DNA of 64,000 bases from JANNPJ01 sp965200525 (GTDB lineage: Bacteria; Actinomycetota; Actinomycetes; Actinomycetales; Kineosporiaceae): positions 3,162,001-3,226,000 of the forward strand of contig OZ241368.1 of assembly GCA_965200525.1 (NCBI GenBank), given 5' to 3'. The notes beneath the pieces were generated by a model. The model worked only from the letters and a program-made list of their open reading frames with translations. It ran no database searches and was not told the origin of the DNA. Numbering within the stretch: the stretch's first letter is position 1; the number at the start of each line of letters is the position of its first letter. Of the stretch, positions 33,662 through 43,283 are shown in pieces. Position numbers and translations under genes: made by a program.

Positions 33662-36490
33662 TCAACCATGCTGTGATGGTGGGGTTATGGCGCGGTCGTC
33701 TTGTTCGGCTTCGGTGAGGTCTATGTACGCCGGAGGACGGACTCGCTGAACCGCCTTGGTGAACGCCGAAGCGTCACGTCGCGCAGGGGTCGTGACCCAG
33801 TGCCGCAATGCTGTCCACACAGCGGCCTGACGCTCGCACAAGTCGACCATATCGTCAGCGGAAGGCATCACGGCTTCGCCCCGTGAGCAATGCTCGGCAT
33901 ACCAGATCCACGATCTCGTGTGGTCAAGGATAGTCGGAGGTGGAACGACCGACACATTCTCTGGGGATTCTGTGTGACCGTCCAAGGCTGCAGCGTTGCC
34001 CAGATTAGTTGCAAGATAGGAAAAGAGCCGCTCCATGCCCGTCAGCCGGCTCACAACATTGTCGGGAATGCCGACTCCGATAGTCATGTAGTCACGAATG
34101 ATCTCAGGATAGGGGACGGGTACAGGCTCACCTCCGAACTCTGATATCAGGTTTCGTAAGCTGTCAAGTGCCGAACTTCGTGTTTGCCACTGCCGATGGA
34201 ACCGCCCGAGCCTGATGCAGATCTCCCAAGCGCGACGCTCAGCTCGAAACCACGACTCCATCATTCGTCCATCCGGGCGCTCGGACTGGCTCTGGGCTCG
34301 TTGCAACCAGATCTGTTCCATCTGCTGAGCTCCGCGTTCGAGGCCCTGACGCAAGTAGTGAAAGAGTTCGTACTTGGCGGAATCGGGAGTCGAGGGTTGA
34401 GGATGAAGGTAGACCCGGCTCTCAAAGGCGCTGAAGCATTCGTACCGCCGTAGTCCTGCCAAGTCGGGGTCTCCAGCGAGAAGCCAATATCTTTTTGAGA
34501 TCACGAACTCGAAATCGTTGCCGCAGCTTTGCGCACGCTCAAGAGCTCGCACCGCTGCCTCCGCGTAAGGGCGGTGGACTGGGATCTCTTCACTATCTTC
34601 CTCAAGCGGCAGGGCGTGGAAGCAGGCAACGATGTAATGTTGAAGCCAACTTCGGGAGGACTCATGATAGCCAGCGTTCGCAAGATCGATCTCGACCTGT
34701 TCGCGGCTGGGAGGCCAGCTCGTGGAGCGCTGTCCAGGGTTCGCCGCCTGGAATAATTCGGCTTGCAGCCGCTGCATCCGATAGCTCACAAATGTCTGCA
34801 TGAGTTGGACCGTCACCTTATTGAGGCTTGACGGTGCCCGCCGCCAGCGCGCCTGACGGCGAAAATCCGCCAAGAACAGGCGAGTCTCCGCATCGGCAAT
34901 GGCCAGAAAATATTGTTCGACCGCGAGTAGGCGGGCACGCGCAGGACTCAAATAACGCCAACTAGACTCGCTGGGAAGATTCTCAACAAAGGCAGGTGGT
35001 TCATCAGAGTGCGGCTCATTGAGGAGCACTCCGGCCAGGCCGAGCGGTGGATCCGTACGCGAGCCACCAAGAATAGCTACTGCCGCCAGTTCTTCCTGCC
35101 AGATGGGGTCAAGTTGTTCAGCTAATCGCCGTCGCAGGTCGCTGAGCTCCACGGATCGCCATGGGCGGTGCCCGCGACCTTCAGCCGGCTCTGTTGCCCC
35201 GCCTCCCTTTGATTGCCACTGAAGCCATTCCTGCAAGGCGAACCATTCGGGGTTGAGCAATTCCTTTGACAGACGCCTGGCCGTGCCCAGCGCCGATAAG
35301 TAGCGGTACCGAACCAAAAACGCGTCGCCATAACGGGAAAACTCTTTCTGCGACGAACGAGTCACAGGATGATGAATCGGTGGGGTTGTGAGAATGGCCG
35401 AACGTCGCTGCACGGCCCGCCAGCCATAAGACCTGAACTTGCGGTGCCCCGGTTCGACCACCCCCGGCTGGGGAGCCGCTGGGCGAGGCTCGACTGGAAA
35501 AAGACGTTCAGTAATTTCCGCATACTGGATCAGGGCGTCAGGATACAATTGCAAACGCTCGAGAATCTGACCTATGTCATACCGTATATAAAAATTATCA
35601 GAATCATACAGAAGTGCGTTGTGGTATAATGACAACGCTTCGTCGTACCGTCTTTCCCCTACCATGCGCTTGGCGCGTTGGTAGTGACGCATCAGCTCCA
35701 TCGGCATCGGGATTCGCCGCCCGTGCCATTGGGACCAGGGCGGATTACGGCACGCCCGAGTCGAAGGCAGTATGTGCGCTGTCACCGCGAATGCCGCTCT
35801 TTGCAATGCCCGCTCGAAGTCCCGGGACCACTGCGTGTCGAGTTCCACCGTTCCCCACGGCAGGCGACGAACAACGACGGAGACACCACAATGCGGTGTC
35901 TCCGGACGCCTTCTCAGACTAGCTGTGACGATGAATGCTCGAGCAGGCCAAATAAAGCTCCAAACTGCCGCAAGAGTGGCCAGGCGACCACTGGGCTGAG
36001 TGGATTTGAAAACTTCGATTATGCGGTCGGTTTCCAAGTCGCCGGGCACGGTTGTCGTCTCGTATACTCGGGCGCTCGAAAGATATTCCCTGAATTCAGC
36101 CGTCAGTCGGCGCAGGTGCGCTTCCGCGCGGCCCAGATCATTGTCGTCGACGTCAACCTGAACCCCGCTGTTTTCCAATGGTCGCACTTCTATGGCGCCG
36201 GGCGTGACTGCCAGCCAGTCAAGGCGCGCTCGTCGCAAGACAATAAGGCCAAGGAAGAAGGCTATGACTTCTTCGGGTCGACCGACCAGTAGCCGGCCGT
36301 GAGTCAACCACTCCAGACCGGCTGAAAAGGCCTTGTCGATGTGCTGAGGTCGCTCCCCTGAGCCCTGGGCCAGCCCGATGAAGCAGATGGCCATCGAAGC
36401 GATAACCATGGTTGGGAGAACTATGAACGACCAGGGGGTGCGCCAGTAGCGCGCTCTACGAGGACGGCTTGGCTTTGTCAACCTTGCCAC
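33662..36490 (-). CDS. Large membrane-anchored helical-repeat protein, unknown function
   Basis: 942 residues from a GTG. Two hydrophobic segments near the N-terminus (about 20-41, FIVLPTMVIASMAICFIGLA, and 73-90, EVIAFFLGLIVLRRARLDW) and a third weaker one near 170 suggest membrane attachment. A conserved-looking block follows (TVELDTQWSRDFERALQRAAFAVTAHILP), then TPR-like helices (HYQRAKRMVGERRYDEALSLYHNALLYDSDNFYIRYDIGQILERL). The remaining 600 residues are helical, charged and without motifs I recognise. GC content is lower than the flanks and no enzymatic motif is seen. It sits beside a nuclease-repeat protein in the same orientation and could be a sensor or scaffold of an island-borne system. 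Confidence 0.75.
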   Translation of the reverse strand: MARLTKPSRPRRARYWRTPWSFIVLPTMVIASMAICFIGLAQGSGERPQHIDKAFSAGLEWLTHGRLLVGRPEEVIAFFLGLIVLRRARLDWLAVTPGAIEVRPLENSGVQVDVDDNDLGRAEAHLRRLTAEFREYLSSARVYETTTVPGDLETDRIIEVFKSTQPSGRLATLAAVWSFIWPARAFIVTASLRRRPETPHCGVSVVVRRLPWGTVELDTQWSRDFERALQRAAFAVTAHILPSTRACRNPPWSQWHGRRIPMPMELMRHYQRAKRMVGERRYDEALSLYHNALLYDSDNFYIRYDIGQILERLQLYPDALIQYAEITERLFPVEPRPAAPQPGVVEPGHRKFRSYGWRAVQRRSAILTTPPIHHPVTRSSQKEFSRYGDAFLVRYRYLSALGTARRLSKELLNPEWFALQEWLQWQSKGGGATEPAEGRGHRPWRSVELSDLRRRLAEQLDPIWQEELAAVAILGGSRTDPPLGLAGVLLNEPHSDEPPAFVENLPSESSWRYLSPARARLLAVEQYFLAIADAETRLFLADFRRQARWRRAPSSLNKVTVQLMQTFVSYRMQRLQAELFQAANPGQRSTSWPPSREQVEIDLANAGYHESSRSWLQHYIVACFHALPLEEDSEEIPVHRPYAEAAVRALERAQSCGNDFEFVISKRYWLLAGDPDLAGLRRYECFSAFESRVYLHPQPSTPDSAKYELFHYLRQGLERGAQQMEQIWLQRAQSQSERPDGRMMESWFRAERRAWEICIRLGRFHRQWQTRSSALDSLRNLISEFGGEPVPVPYPEIIRDYMTIGVGIPDNVVSRLTGMERLFSYLATNLGNAAALDGHTESPENVSVVPPPTILDHTRSWIWYAEHCSRGEAVMPSADDMVDLCERQAAVWTALRHWVTTPARRDASAFTKAVQRVRPPAYIDLTEAEQDDRAITPPSQHG

Positions 36491-37236
36491 TCAACACCCC
36501 CGACGTGTCGTCTGGTCCACTGCTGACACTCCGCCTCCCTTCATGATAGGCAGCAAAGTCCGATATTGACCCCGGTCTTGTCGAATTATGAGAACACTGA
36601 AGGGCTGGCCTCGGAAACCGCGACCTGAGCGAGATAGAGGCTGCACCGAAATATTCGCATTGTGATGCTATAAGTCTTTTGAGGCATCTATGGGGGATGA
36701 CTTTTTACACCGACGAGGAGGCCGGATCCTGGGCGTCGAGCAGGCGCCGTTCGGCGCTCAACCCTGACTTGCTGGAACGATGGGGCCCCCACCCCTCAAT
36801 GGCTGCTAGCGGACCACCCAGGCCGGCTCCAGATCGACGGTGATTCCAGCCGGTCCAGATGCCGCAGCAGCCCACCCGCATCTCGCAGCCGCCAACCCAA
36901 ACAGGTTCCTCACGTCGGCCCCGGCGCATCCAGCACGGTGCCACCCATCCCCGGCAGAATCACCACCAACGACCCCAACGCCACGTAGGTACCCGTCACG
37001 ATTGGTTCCGTCGCGACGCCGAGCGGGCCATGACACCTGAGACTGCATGGGCTCGGGAATGCCAGAACGCTGGAAGGGACAGTCCCATGTCGTTGCGCGC
37101 GCAACACGTGGTCATGGCCGATGAGCGGTGTGTCCTACATGCGAATGGCGCGCGGCGGCCGAGGCTGCCGGGGAAGGCCGCGGGCACCGCAGCGGCCCGC
37201 CGGTATCGACGCCTACCCCTGCCCCTCAAGGGCTGG
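36491..37236. other. Intergenic region with an acyltransferase/lipase-like scrap
   Basis: On the minus strand between about 36820 and 37030, LGSLVVILPGMGGTVLDAPG resembles the LVVxxPGxGGS entry of LCAT-type lipases, followed in a shifted frame by DVRNLFGLAAARCG. It is a short, broken fragment. The left half is AT-richer and empty. Confidence 0.35.
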
Positions 37237-40200
37237 TCAATCGTCGGAATTCTTGCTCTCCAGCATGTGGCGGACGCTATACCTCCGGTCGGAGGCGAGA
37301 AGCTCACGGGCGCGGGTGGTCCGTCTATCGGCGGCGTGGCCGGCAAGCGCTTGAGCAAGGGCTCGGCGGACCCGCGGATCGGCGTCCAGGGCCAACCGTT
37401 CGCCGATCGCGGGGTCAAGCGTGTCCGACCCGGCCCAGGCAATGCTAGCGAGCGATCTCAGCGGCCACCCGAGGCTGGCGAGCAGCGGCACGTCCCGCTC
37501 GAGGTCGCCCTGCAGGATCTGCAGGGCGCGGGTCGCATGATAGCTGTCCTGCCCGCCTGCGCTGATGATCGCGAGAGCGCTTCCCCTAGCGAGGTCGCGT
37601 TGCTCTTGCGTGCGGGCCAGCCGCGCCGCTAGGAACGCGGCGGCGGCACGGCTGTCGCTGTTGTCCGAGTAGCGGAACGCCCCAAGGGGGTGATTGGACT
37701 GCCCCATCATCGCGTCGGCCTCCGAGGGGGGCGGGTCGAGGGCAAGAGCAAGCGCCTTTGGGAGAAGCTGGGCGATGTCGTCCTCGTCCAGGTTGGTAAC
37801 GAGGTTGGCGGCCGCTAGCAAGTAGCTGCTTCGGTCGCTTGCGGCTTCGTACGGCGACCGTGCCCGCTCGATCTGGTATCCGATGAGCTCAGCGCGCCGG
37901 GCGGCGGACAGGCCAGCGGCGATGACCGACTGGCCGATAGCCCCAGTGCCCACGCTGTAGAAGCCGGGTCCGTTGGTCAATGGAGCCGCGAGCTTGACTG
38001 CAGCCGCTTCCATATCAGCCGCGTCGACCTGCGCGGGCCGGGCGTAGGCCAGCAGTTCGCTGGCTTCCACGTTGGTCGGGGCGAGGGCGCGCAAGCGCTC
38101 CTCGATCCGTTCGACGTTGTCGGTGAGCAGGTCACGCGCGTCGGAGCCGAGCGCGTGGCTCGCGCGCGCAAACAGCTGCAAGAGCTGCTCCAACGCCTGG
38201 TCTAGCAGTGCCGCGTGCGCCCGGCCGATGCGTCCGCACGCCTCGGCGTGTGCCTTGTCGGTGTGCCAGCCGCGGCCGGGCTCGGCGGGTGCGTAGGGAG
38301 CCAGCCGCAGGAGGAGTCGTTCAGCCTGTTCCACTGATAGGCGATCGCCGAGCTCGGCGAGCGCTTCGGCGGCCGCAAGGTGCACTGACGGCCCAAAGAG
38401 CCGCGTGTCCACCAGGGTCCGCGCCTCCGCGGCGTCCAGTACCGCGAGTGCGTGCTCGGCGATCTCGGTGACCTGGTCGTCGGGCACGAGATCGCCCTGC
38501 GCGGCGATGAGTCGAAAGGCCGCCGCCTTGGTCCAGTAAGTAGGAGTGGCGAGGTAGTGCCGAAGGTCGAGGTAGGTCTCACCGGCGCTGTTCCCAAGCT
38601 CGTGCGCCCGCTTGGCCTCCCCGGCCCTGACCAGGTGCTCGGCGGCCCGTGTCCAGTCATTGGTCTGCGCGTGCAGGTCGGCGAGCAGGGTCCGAGCGTC
38701 GTGCTCGTCCTGCCAGCTCGAACCGACGACGGCGTTCCGCAGATGTTGGCGCAGCGCCAATGCCGCCGATCGGTGGTTGCCGCGCTGCAGCGCTTCGAGT
38801 GCGTGCTCGCGGTGCCGGTTCGCTGAGCCAGCGATCAGCGGCTCGGTGGGTTGGCTGTTCAGGGCCCGCGCCAGTGGGTGGAAGAGGTCGCTCATTAGAG
38901 CGGTGTAGCGGCTGGTCAGCAGCCGCCGGCTGTATAGCCAGTTCGCGGCGTCGCCGTTCCGCCTGGCCAGGCATGCTTGCTCAACAGCCTCGATCCACGC
39001 GTTGTCCGCGGGTAGGTACTCCCCACGTAGGGCCAGGTGGCGGCCGTGGCGCGCGAGGATGAGCGCTGCGAGTTCGCGGGGGACCGCGCGTGTTCGGGCG
39101 CGGTGCAGTAGCGATTCCCAGTCATCCGACGCCTCGGCAGCGGCGAGCTCGAGACGCACCTTGACCGCTTGGTCGGGGCTGGCGGCCGCCAGATCGTTCA
39201 GGTCGTCGACACGATCGGACAACCAGTGTGTGTCGTCTGACATGGCGGTCTCGGCGGCCAGGAGCACAAGCCGGGCGCGATCCAGCGTAGTAGGTGCGTC
39301 ACTCGGTAGGTCGTCCCAATTCGGGGCCCTTCCGAGAGGGTCCTGGAGCACGGCGAGAGCAGCGGTGGCTGTCTGGGACGCCGACAGCAGAACCTTCTGG
39401 TCGGCGTCGGCGGGCTCCGGCTCTCTGCCGCCGACGAGTGTCGCCTGTTCCTCAGCGAGCTGGCTGAGGGCGCGTGCGGCTATTTCGGTTTCCTGCAACC
39501 GGCCGTCGGCGACGGCTTGCCAGAAGCGATCCAGCATCAGTCGGGCCGCGTCCACTTTTCGACCCAATCGCATGAGCAACGAAATGACGCGCTCGTCTAG
39601 CGTAGCGGCGTGCGCTGGGAAGCCTGCTTTCGCCAGATGCGTCTGGGCCCTACGCACGTGCTCCAGTGCGGTAGCCGGATCGGCGGCCTCAGCTGTGTCT
39701 GCAGCAGCGAGCGCGCGCCCGGCCTCGCCGCTGGATTCGGGGCCAAGGGCCACGGCGTCGGCGGTGTTCACCGCGTCAGGTCCGGGTACCGGGATCGGTA
39801 GGCCGGCGTGAGGCGCGCAGAAGCTCTGTGCAGTGTCGGCTCCGAAGAACTCTATGACGATGTCCGGTCGGTCCCGGAGCATCTCCGAGAGGCGCTGCCG
39901 GTCCCAGAGCTCGATAGCGAGGTCTACGTGCTTCCCATTGAGCACAAGCAGGCGCTCTATGACGGTCCGTTCATGCGCCTCGCAGGAGATTCCGACGGCC
40001 AAATGGCGGACCACGAACTGGAGCGTGCCATCGACGAATTTCGTGACAGCGGCGTTCAGATCGCTGGCGGTGAACCGTTCGTACTTCTTCCCCTGGACCC
40101 CTTCGGCTTCCCCGGCGGCGTTTATGCCCACGACGTCCAGACCGTCTTGTGCTTGTCCGGAGTTTCCGAACAGCGAGACCGCGCGCAGGCCGCGGACCTC

Positions 40201-40422
40201 CCGGGCGACCCGGACTAGCAGCCGTTCGAAGTCGGGCCACTCCATCTGGTGTGTCGGGAGCAGCCGCAGTTGTGGGTTCACAGGCGTCGGCGTAATTCGC
40301 GTCGGAGGCGAGAAGCGAGAATCCTCGTCGAGGAGCGGGGTGAGAACGGCGCCCGATGGCGGGTCAACCGCAGCTTGGGACGCTGAAAGCAGCGGTTGAC
40401 GCGCGTCGCCAGACTTGGTCAC
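37237..40422 (-). CDS. PD-(D/E)xK nuclease domain fused to long helical repeats
   Basis: 1061 residues, GTG start with GGAGG five bases upstream. Residues 60-125 form a restriction-endonuclease-like core: WPDFERLLVRVAREV (E66), GNSGQAQDGLDVVGI (D96) and EGVQGKKYERFTASDL (Q110-x-K112), the D...QxK variant of PD-(D/E)xK also seen in Mrr-like enzymes. From about 230 onward the protein is a long array of TPR-like and finally HEAT-like helices (DPRVRRALAQALAGHA). No Walker motif or transmembrane segment is seen. Similar N-terminal nuclease domains are found on large repeat or STAND proteins in defence islands. I infer a nucleic-acid-cutting effector with a sensing or scaffolding repeat region. Confidence 0.75.
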   Translation of the reverse strand: MTKSGDARQPLLSASQAAVDPPSGAVLTPLLDEDSRFSPPTRITPTPVNPQLRLLPTHQMEWPDFERLLVRVAREVRGLRAVSLFGNSGQAQDGLDVVGINAAGEAEGVQGKKYERFTASDLNAAVTKFVDGTLQFVVRHLAVGISCEAHERTVIERLLVLNGKHVDLAIELWDRQRLSEMLRDRPDIVIEFFGADTAQSFCAPHAGLPIPVPGPDAVNTADAVALGPESSGEAGRALAAADTAEAADPATALEHVRRAQTHLAKAGFPAHAATLDERVISLLMRLGRKVDAARLMLDRFWQAVADGRLQETEIAARALSQLAEEQATLVGGREPEPADADQKVLLSASQTATAALAVLQDPLGRAPNWDDLPSDAPTTLDRARLVLLAAETAMSDDTHWLSDRVDDLNDLAAASPDQAVKVRLELAAAEASDDWESLLHRARTRAVPRELAALILARHGRHLALRGEYLPADNAWIEAVEQACLARRNGDAANWLYSRRLLTSRYTALMSDLFHPLARALNSQPTEPLIAGSANRHREHALEALQRGNHRSAALALRQHLRNAVVGSSWQDEHDARTLLADLHAQTNDWTRAAEHLVRAGEAKRAHELGNSAGETYLDLRHYLATPTYWTKAAAFRLIAAQGDLVPDDQVTEIAEHALAVLDAAEARTLVDTRLFGPSVHLAAAEALAELGDRLSVEQAERLLLRLAPYAPAEPGRGWHTDKAHAEACGRIGRAHAALLDQALEQLLQLFARASHALGSDARDLLTDNVERIEERLRALAPTNVEASELLAYARPAQVDAADMEAAAVKLAAPLTNGPGFYSVGTGAIGQSVIAAGLSAARRAELIGYQIERARSPYEAASDRSSYLLAAANLVTNLDEDDIAQLLPKALALALDPPPSEADAMMGQSNHPLGAFRYSDNSDSRAAAAFLAARLARTQEQRDLARGSALAIISAGGQDSYHATRALQILQGDLERDVPLLASLGWPLRSLASIAWAGSDTLDPAIGERLALDADPRVRRALAQALAGHAADRRTTRARELLASDRRYSVRHMLESKNSDD

Positions 40423-40917
40423 TTGTCCTCCAGGCTCAGACGGCGCCGCTGGGCACCAGGCGGATGGCTAGCCTACGCATCGCACCTCTCAGGACTCGCG
40501 TTCGCCCACCGTGGTGATGATGCCGGCGGTGGCGTCGATTCGGCGGATGAACCGACCCCTAACACTTGCGTTCTGCAAGGTTGTTATCGGCGGATGTCTA
40601 CCCGGCAAGAATGACCACATGTTCCGCCGGAGATCGAGGTGTCCTCGTATTCGGCCCAGCCTCGCTGAACGGGTTGCCATGACCCCTTTCACCCGGGCAC
40701 CCGGTGATTATGCCGACTCCACCGCGCCAAGCCTGGCCGACAGTGCACTCCCCGAGCGACCGAGCACCAAGAACGGGGTGGCAGCAGGGGAGGGATGGCC
40801 CGGGCGCGCCACGCATGCCCAGCAGGAACAGATGCACCACGGCGATCTGCTGCCATGCAAACCGCCCCTCAGTGCTAGGTCGGCGCGAGCGTGGGCATGA
40901 AACCCTGACATACAGGG
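40423..40917. other. No gene recognised
   Basis: About 500 bases upstream of the nuclease gene. Frames on both strands are short and lack ribosome sites or family features. It presumably contains the promoter of the 1061-residue gene. Confidence 0.45.
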
Positions 40918-41730
40918 GTGAATCGGTGGACTATCAACCGGCGGGAGCTGGTATGTCCGTGGCAAATATACGGGAATCTGCGGGCCCGCCCTACGCTGAT
41001 GTGTGTGGACGAGGCCTGCACTGCGATAAGAGCGAAGCGAGATCCCGCGCGCTCCGTGTCGGGTACTGACGCTCGTGAACTCCGCTATACGCGCATCCAT
41101 GAAGTGGGTCATCACTTGCTTGCCGGGTCGCCAGCTGTATCCCTCGAGCGGTGGGAACGCGGCGGCGGCAAGAGTGGCGGCTACACAGTGGCCAGGCTGG
41201 GCAAGACTACGGCCCTGTTCAACGCATGGTTGCAGGAGGAGTCCCGGTACAAGCTGGAAACTCTGTCTCGCGCGGCGGAACGACGGATCGCGAGCCTCGG
41301 GCCAGTCGGGTCCACTTTTGCCCACTTTGTCCCCTGCTCGAAACCCGCCGTCAGGAACGCCGTGACGACGACATACCGCGGTTTAAGTGCAGATCATGAA
41401 CACGCGGGTGTCGTTCGGGTTTCGCAGCTCTGGCGGTATCGCGCTGAGGGCATTAAAGAGTCTCAGGGTGCGGCTCAAGATATCCTTTTTGCGCAGTACA
41501 AGGTTTGGGAGCAGCGACCAGAACAGCTGAGTTTGGCGACAGCCCTCTGGGCGCTGCTGGTACTGATGCCCTACCTCGTGGGGGCATGCCTGCGGATCTT
41601 CAGCCACGGCCTCATCCAGGGGGGCACGGCCCCGGGCAGGCTCATAAGAAATAGCGCGCGCAATTTGCGCGGCCCGGACTTCGCGAGCTGGACCATACAT
41701 CCACTCGCCCGCGGGGCTGCTCTCGTCTGA
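40918..41730 (+). CDS. Doubtful 270-codon frame with an HEVGH motif
   Basis: The frame contains RIHEVGHHLLAGSPAVSLERWERGGGKSGGYTVARLG, which looks like the HExxH zinc site of FtsH-type (M41) or related peptidases, and a hydrophobic stretch LSLATALWALLVLMPYLVGACL near the end. The surroundings are poor in other family features and no ribosome site is clear. It may be a remnant or a chance frame. Confidence 0.25.
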   Translation: MNRWTINRRELVCPWQIYGNLRARPTLMCVDEACTAIRAKRDPARSVSGTDARELRYTRIHEVGHHLLAGSPAVSLERWERGGGKSGGYTVARLGKTTALFNAWLQEESRYKLETLSRAAERRIASLGPVGSTFAHFVPCSKPAVRNAVTTTYRGLSADHEHAGVVRVSQLWRYRAEGIKESQGAAQDILFAQYKVWEQRPEQLSLATALWALLVLMPYLVGACLRIFSHGLIQGGTAPGRLIRNSARNLRGPDFASWTIHPLARGAALV

Positions 41731-41738
41731 GCGACGAG

Positions 41739-41765
41739 GCAACTCCCTCGCACTTCGGGAGTTGC
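41739..41765 (+). promoter_or_regulatory. Hairpin that buries a ribosome binding site
   Basis: GCAACTCCC (41739-41747) pairs perfectly with GGGAGTTGC (41757-41765) around a 9-base loop. The GGGAG in the right arm is the ribosome site of the ATG at 41767. Folding would hide the site, so translation may depend on unwinding by a ribosome, protein or RNA. Alternatively it is a terminator of upstream transcription. Confidence 0.6.
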
Positions 41766-41766
41766 T

Positions 41767-41979
41767 ATGTACCCCAGTTCTATCGGCGCTGCTGGCGCTG
41801 AGTCCCACGCGGTCCAGTTTTACTGGTTTCTCGGCGGCTGCGTCGCGGTCTACCTGATTCTCATCAGCGTGACGCTTCTGGTCGCCCTTTTTGCCTCCGG
41901 CGCCCAGGCGCGTCGAGCCCAAGAAATCCTTGGCCGGCTGCTCGACTCCTTGGACCGCCTGTCCGGACGCGGAAGATGA
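41767..41979 (+). CDS. Small single-pass membrane protein
   Basis: 70 residues: short polar N-terminus, one strong transmembrane helix (FYWFLGGCVAVYLILISVTLLVALFA), then a basic amphipathic tail (QARRAQEILGRLLDSLDRLSGRGR). Its stop overlaps the next start (ATGA). Paired small membrane/HTH genes like this occur on actinobacterial integrated elements. Function unknown. Confidence 0.7.
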   Translation: MYPSSIGAAGAESHAVQFYWFLGGCVAVYLILISVTLLVALFASGAQARRAQEILGRLLDSLDRLSGRGR

Positions 41980-42233
41980 GCCGACCTCGGGGTCCCGGAA
42001 GGCCCCCTCAATGCCCTGAGCGGATTTTCTGTCAGGTCGTCAGCATGCGCTTGGCCGGGGCGCGCCTGATTGATATCGCGACTCATATGAATGAGGCGGG
42101 GCACCGCACACCCGCAGGGAGCCCCCGCTGGTACGCCTCCCACGTCTCGCGGCTGCTACGGACGAACGCCGGCGAAGAAGCCCTTGCGCGGGCGAGCGCG
42201 AGCACAGATCAACCCATGTCTGCATCAAAATAA
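41976..42233 (+). CDS. Small helix-turn-helix protein, recombinase-domain-like
   Basis: 85 residues. RGPGRPPQCPERIFCQVVSMRLAGARLIDIATHMNEAGHRTPAGSPRWYASHVSRLLRT follows the pattern of the DNA-binding domain of large serine recombinases (IAxxLNxxGxxTPxGxxRWxxxxVxRLL) but has no catalytic domain. It overlaps the membrane-protein gene by four bases, so the two are translated together. A DNA-binding partner or regulator of an integrated element is the most likely role. Confidence 0.7.
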   Translation: MSRPRGPGRPPQCPERIFCQVVSMRLAGARLIDIATHMNEAGHRTPAGSPRWYASHVSRLLRTNAGEEALARASASTDQPMSASK

Positions 42234-43283
42234 ACAGCAGCCACCGAATGGTTAAGGATCTGTGCGACCGGAGGCGTGTCCGAAAGCCGCTCAAAGCTGG
42301 TCGAGCAGCGGGCTGGCGACGACCGGTGAACACTGACCCCTGGCAACGCCAACACCGTAGTCAAACGTGTGCAAACTTCGCTCGACGCAACCGGTGATGC
42401 CGGTTGTCCTGCCGATCGCCAGCGACTTGAGCACGCTGAACTCCAAATTGGCCTCGTGAGTGTCCTCAGCTGCTCTGACTGGACGTAGTCCAGTCTATGA
42501 GCCGGCTCCACGTGGTGCTGCCTGCGCGGAACTTAGACGCGTGCCGCAGGCGCGTCTGGTTCGTCCAGGACGGGCAGGACGATCATGCGCATGGCGGAGA
42601 CGTAGCCTCGCTTACCAGTCCAATCGGAATGGCCGTCGTGTTCCTGGCCCAGGGCGTCGCGATCACCCTGTTCCGCTCGCTGCTGCGGCACATCTCGATC
42701 GCCGGTCTCGATCATCGGACGACGCTGGTCCACGTCGGGCACGGTCACCCGTTCCGGGCCGACACCGAACCAGAGGCCACGGTCGTTCACTATCCGAGCT
42801 AGTCCGAGGACTTCGGGTTCGCGCTCGGCAGGCGGTGCGCGACCAGCCCACGGCGGGGCTACTTCGTGTCCGGAGAGTGCAGCCTCCTGACGAAACCACC
42901 GGACTACGAGCCGATCTCAAGTTGGTCGCGAGGCAGATCACAGGACCGGTTCCTCGGGTACTGATCTTCCGACTCTCCCGCAACTCACCAGTTCAGAAGA
43001 AGTCCCCATGGCCGTATGGGCCTGCACTGTCAACCCGGCCCTGATCCTGGTTGGGCACCGTGATCGCGGTGCCTGAGGCAAGGCCGTGATCGCCGTCGTT
43101 GCCCGGTTGGCCGCGCTTCGAGCCAATACACGCCCTGCGGCCCGGCGCCTAATGCTCCTGACCGCGGTCGGCTTCGCCGCCGGCGCGGTCGGCTGTTGCC
43201 CGTCTGGCGCCTGGCCGGCACCCCGCTGACCGAACGCACCACACAGTCGAGCCCAACGCGGCCCCACCGATCAGCCCCACCGA
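42234..43283. other. About 1 kb without a convincing gene
   Basis: Frames up to 100 codons exist on both strands (for example 42497-42802 plus), but none has a recognised family. Near 43090-43230 a plus-strand run (AVIAVVARLAALRANTRPAARRLMLLTAVGFAAGAV) is membrane-like and may be a fragment. The sequence at 43263-43294 contains three copies of GATCAGCCCCAC-type short repeats. Confidence 0.4.

Noticed and set aside
36859..37632. 257-codon plus-strand frame
   Set aside because: Overlaps the end of the nuclease-repeat gene and has no ribosome site or homology-like pattern.
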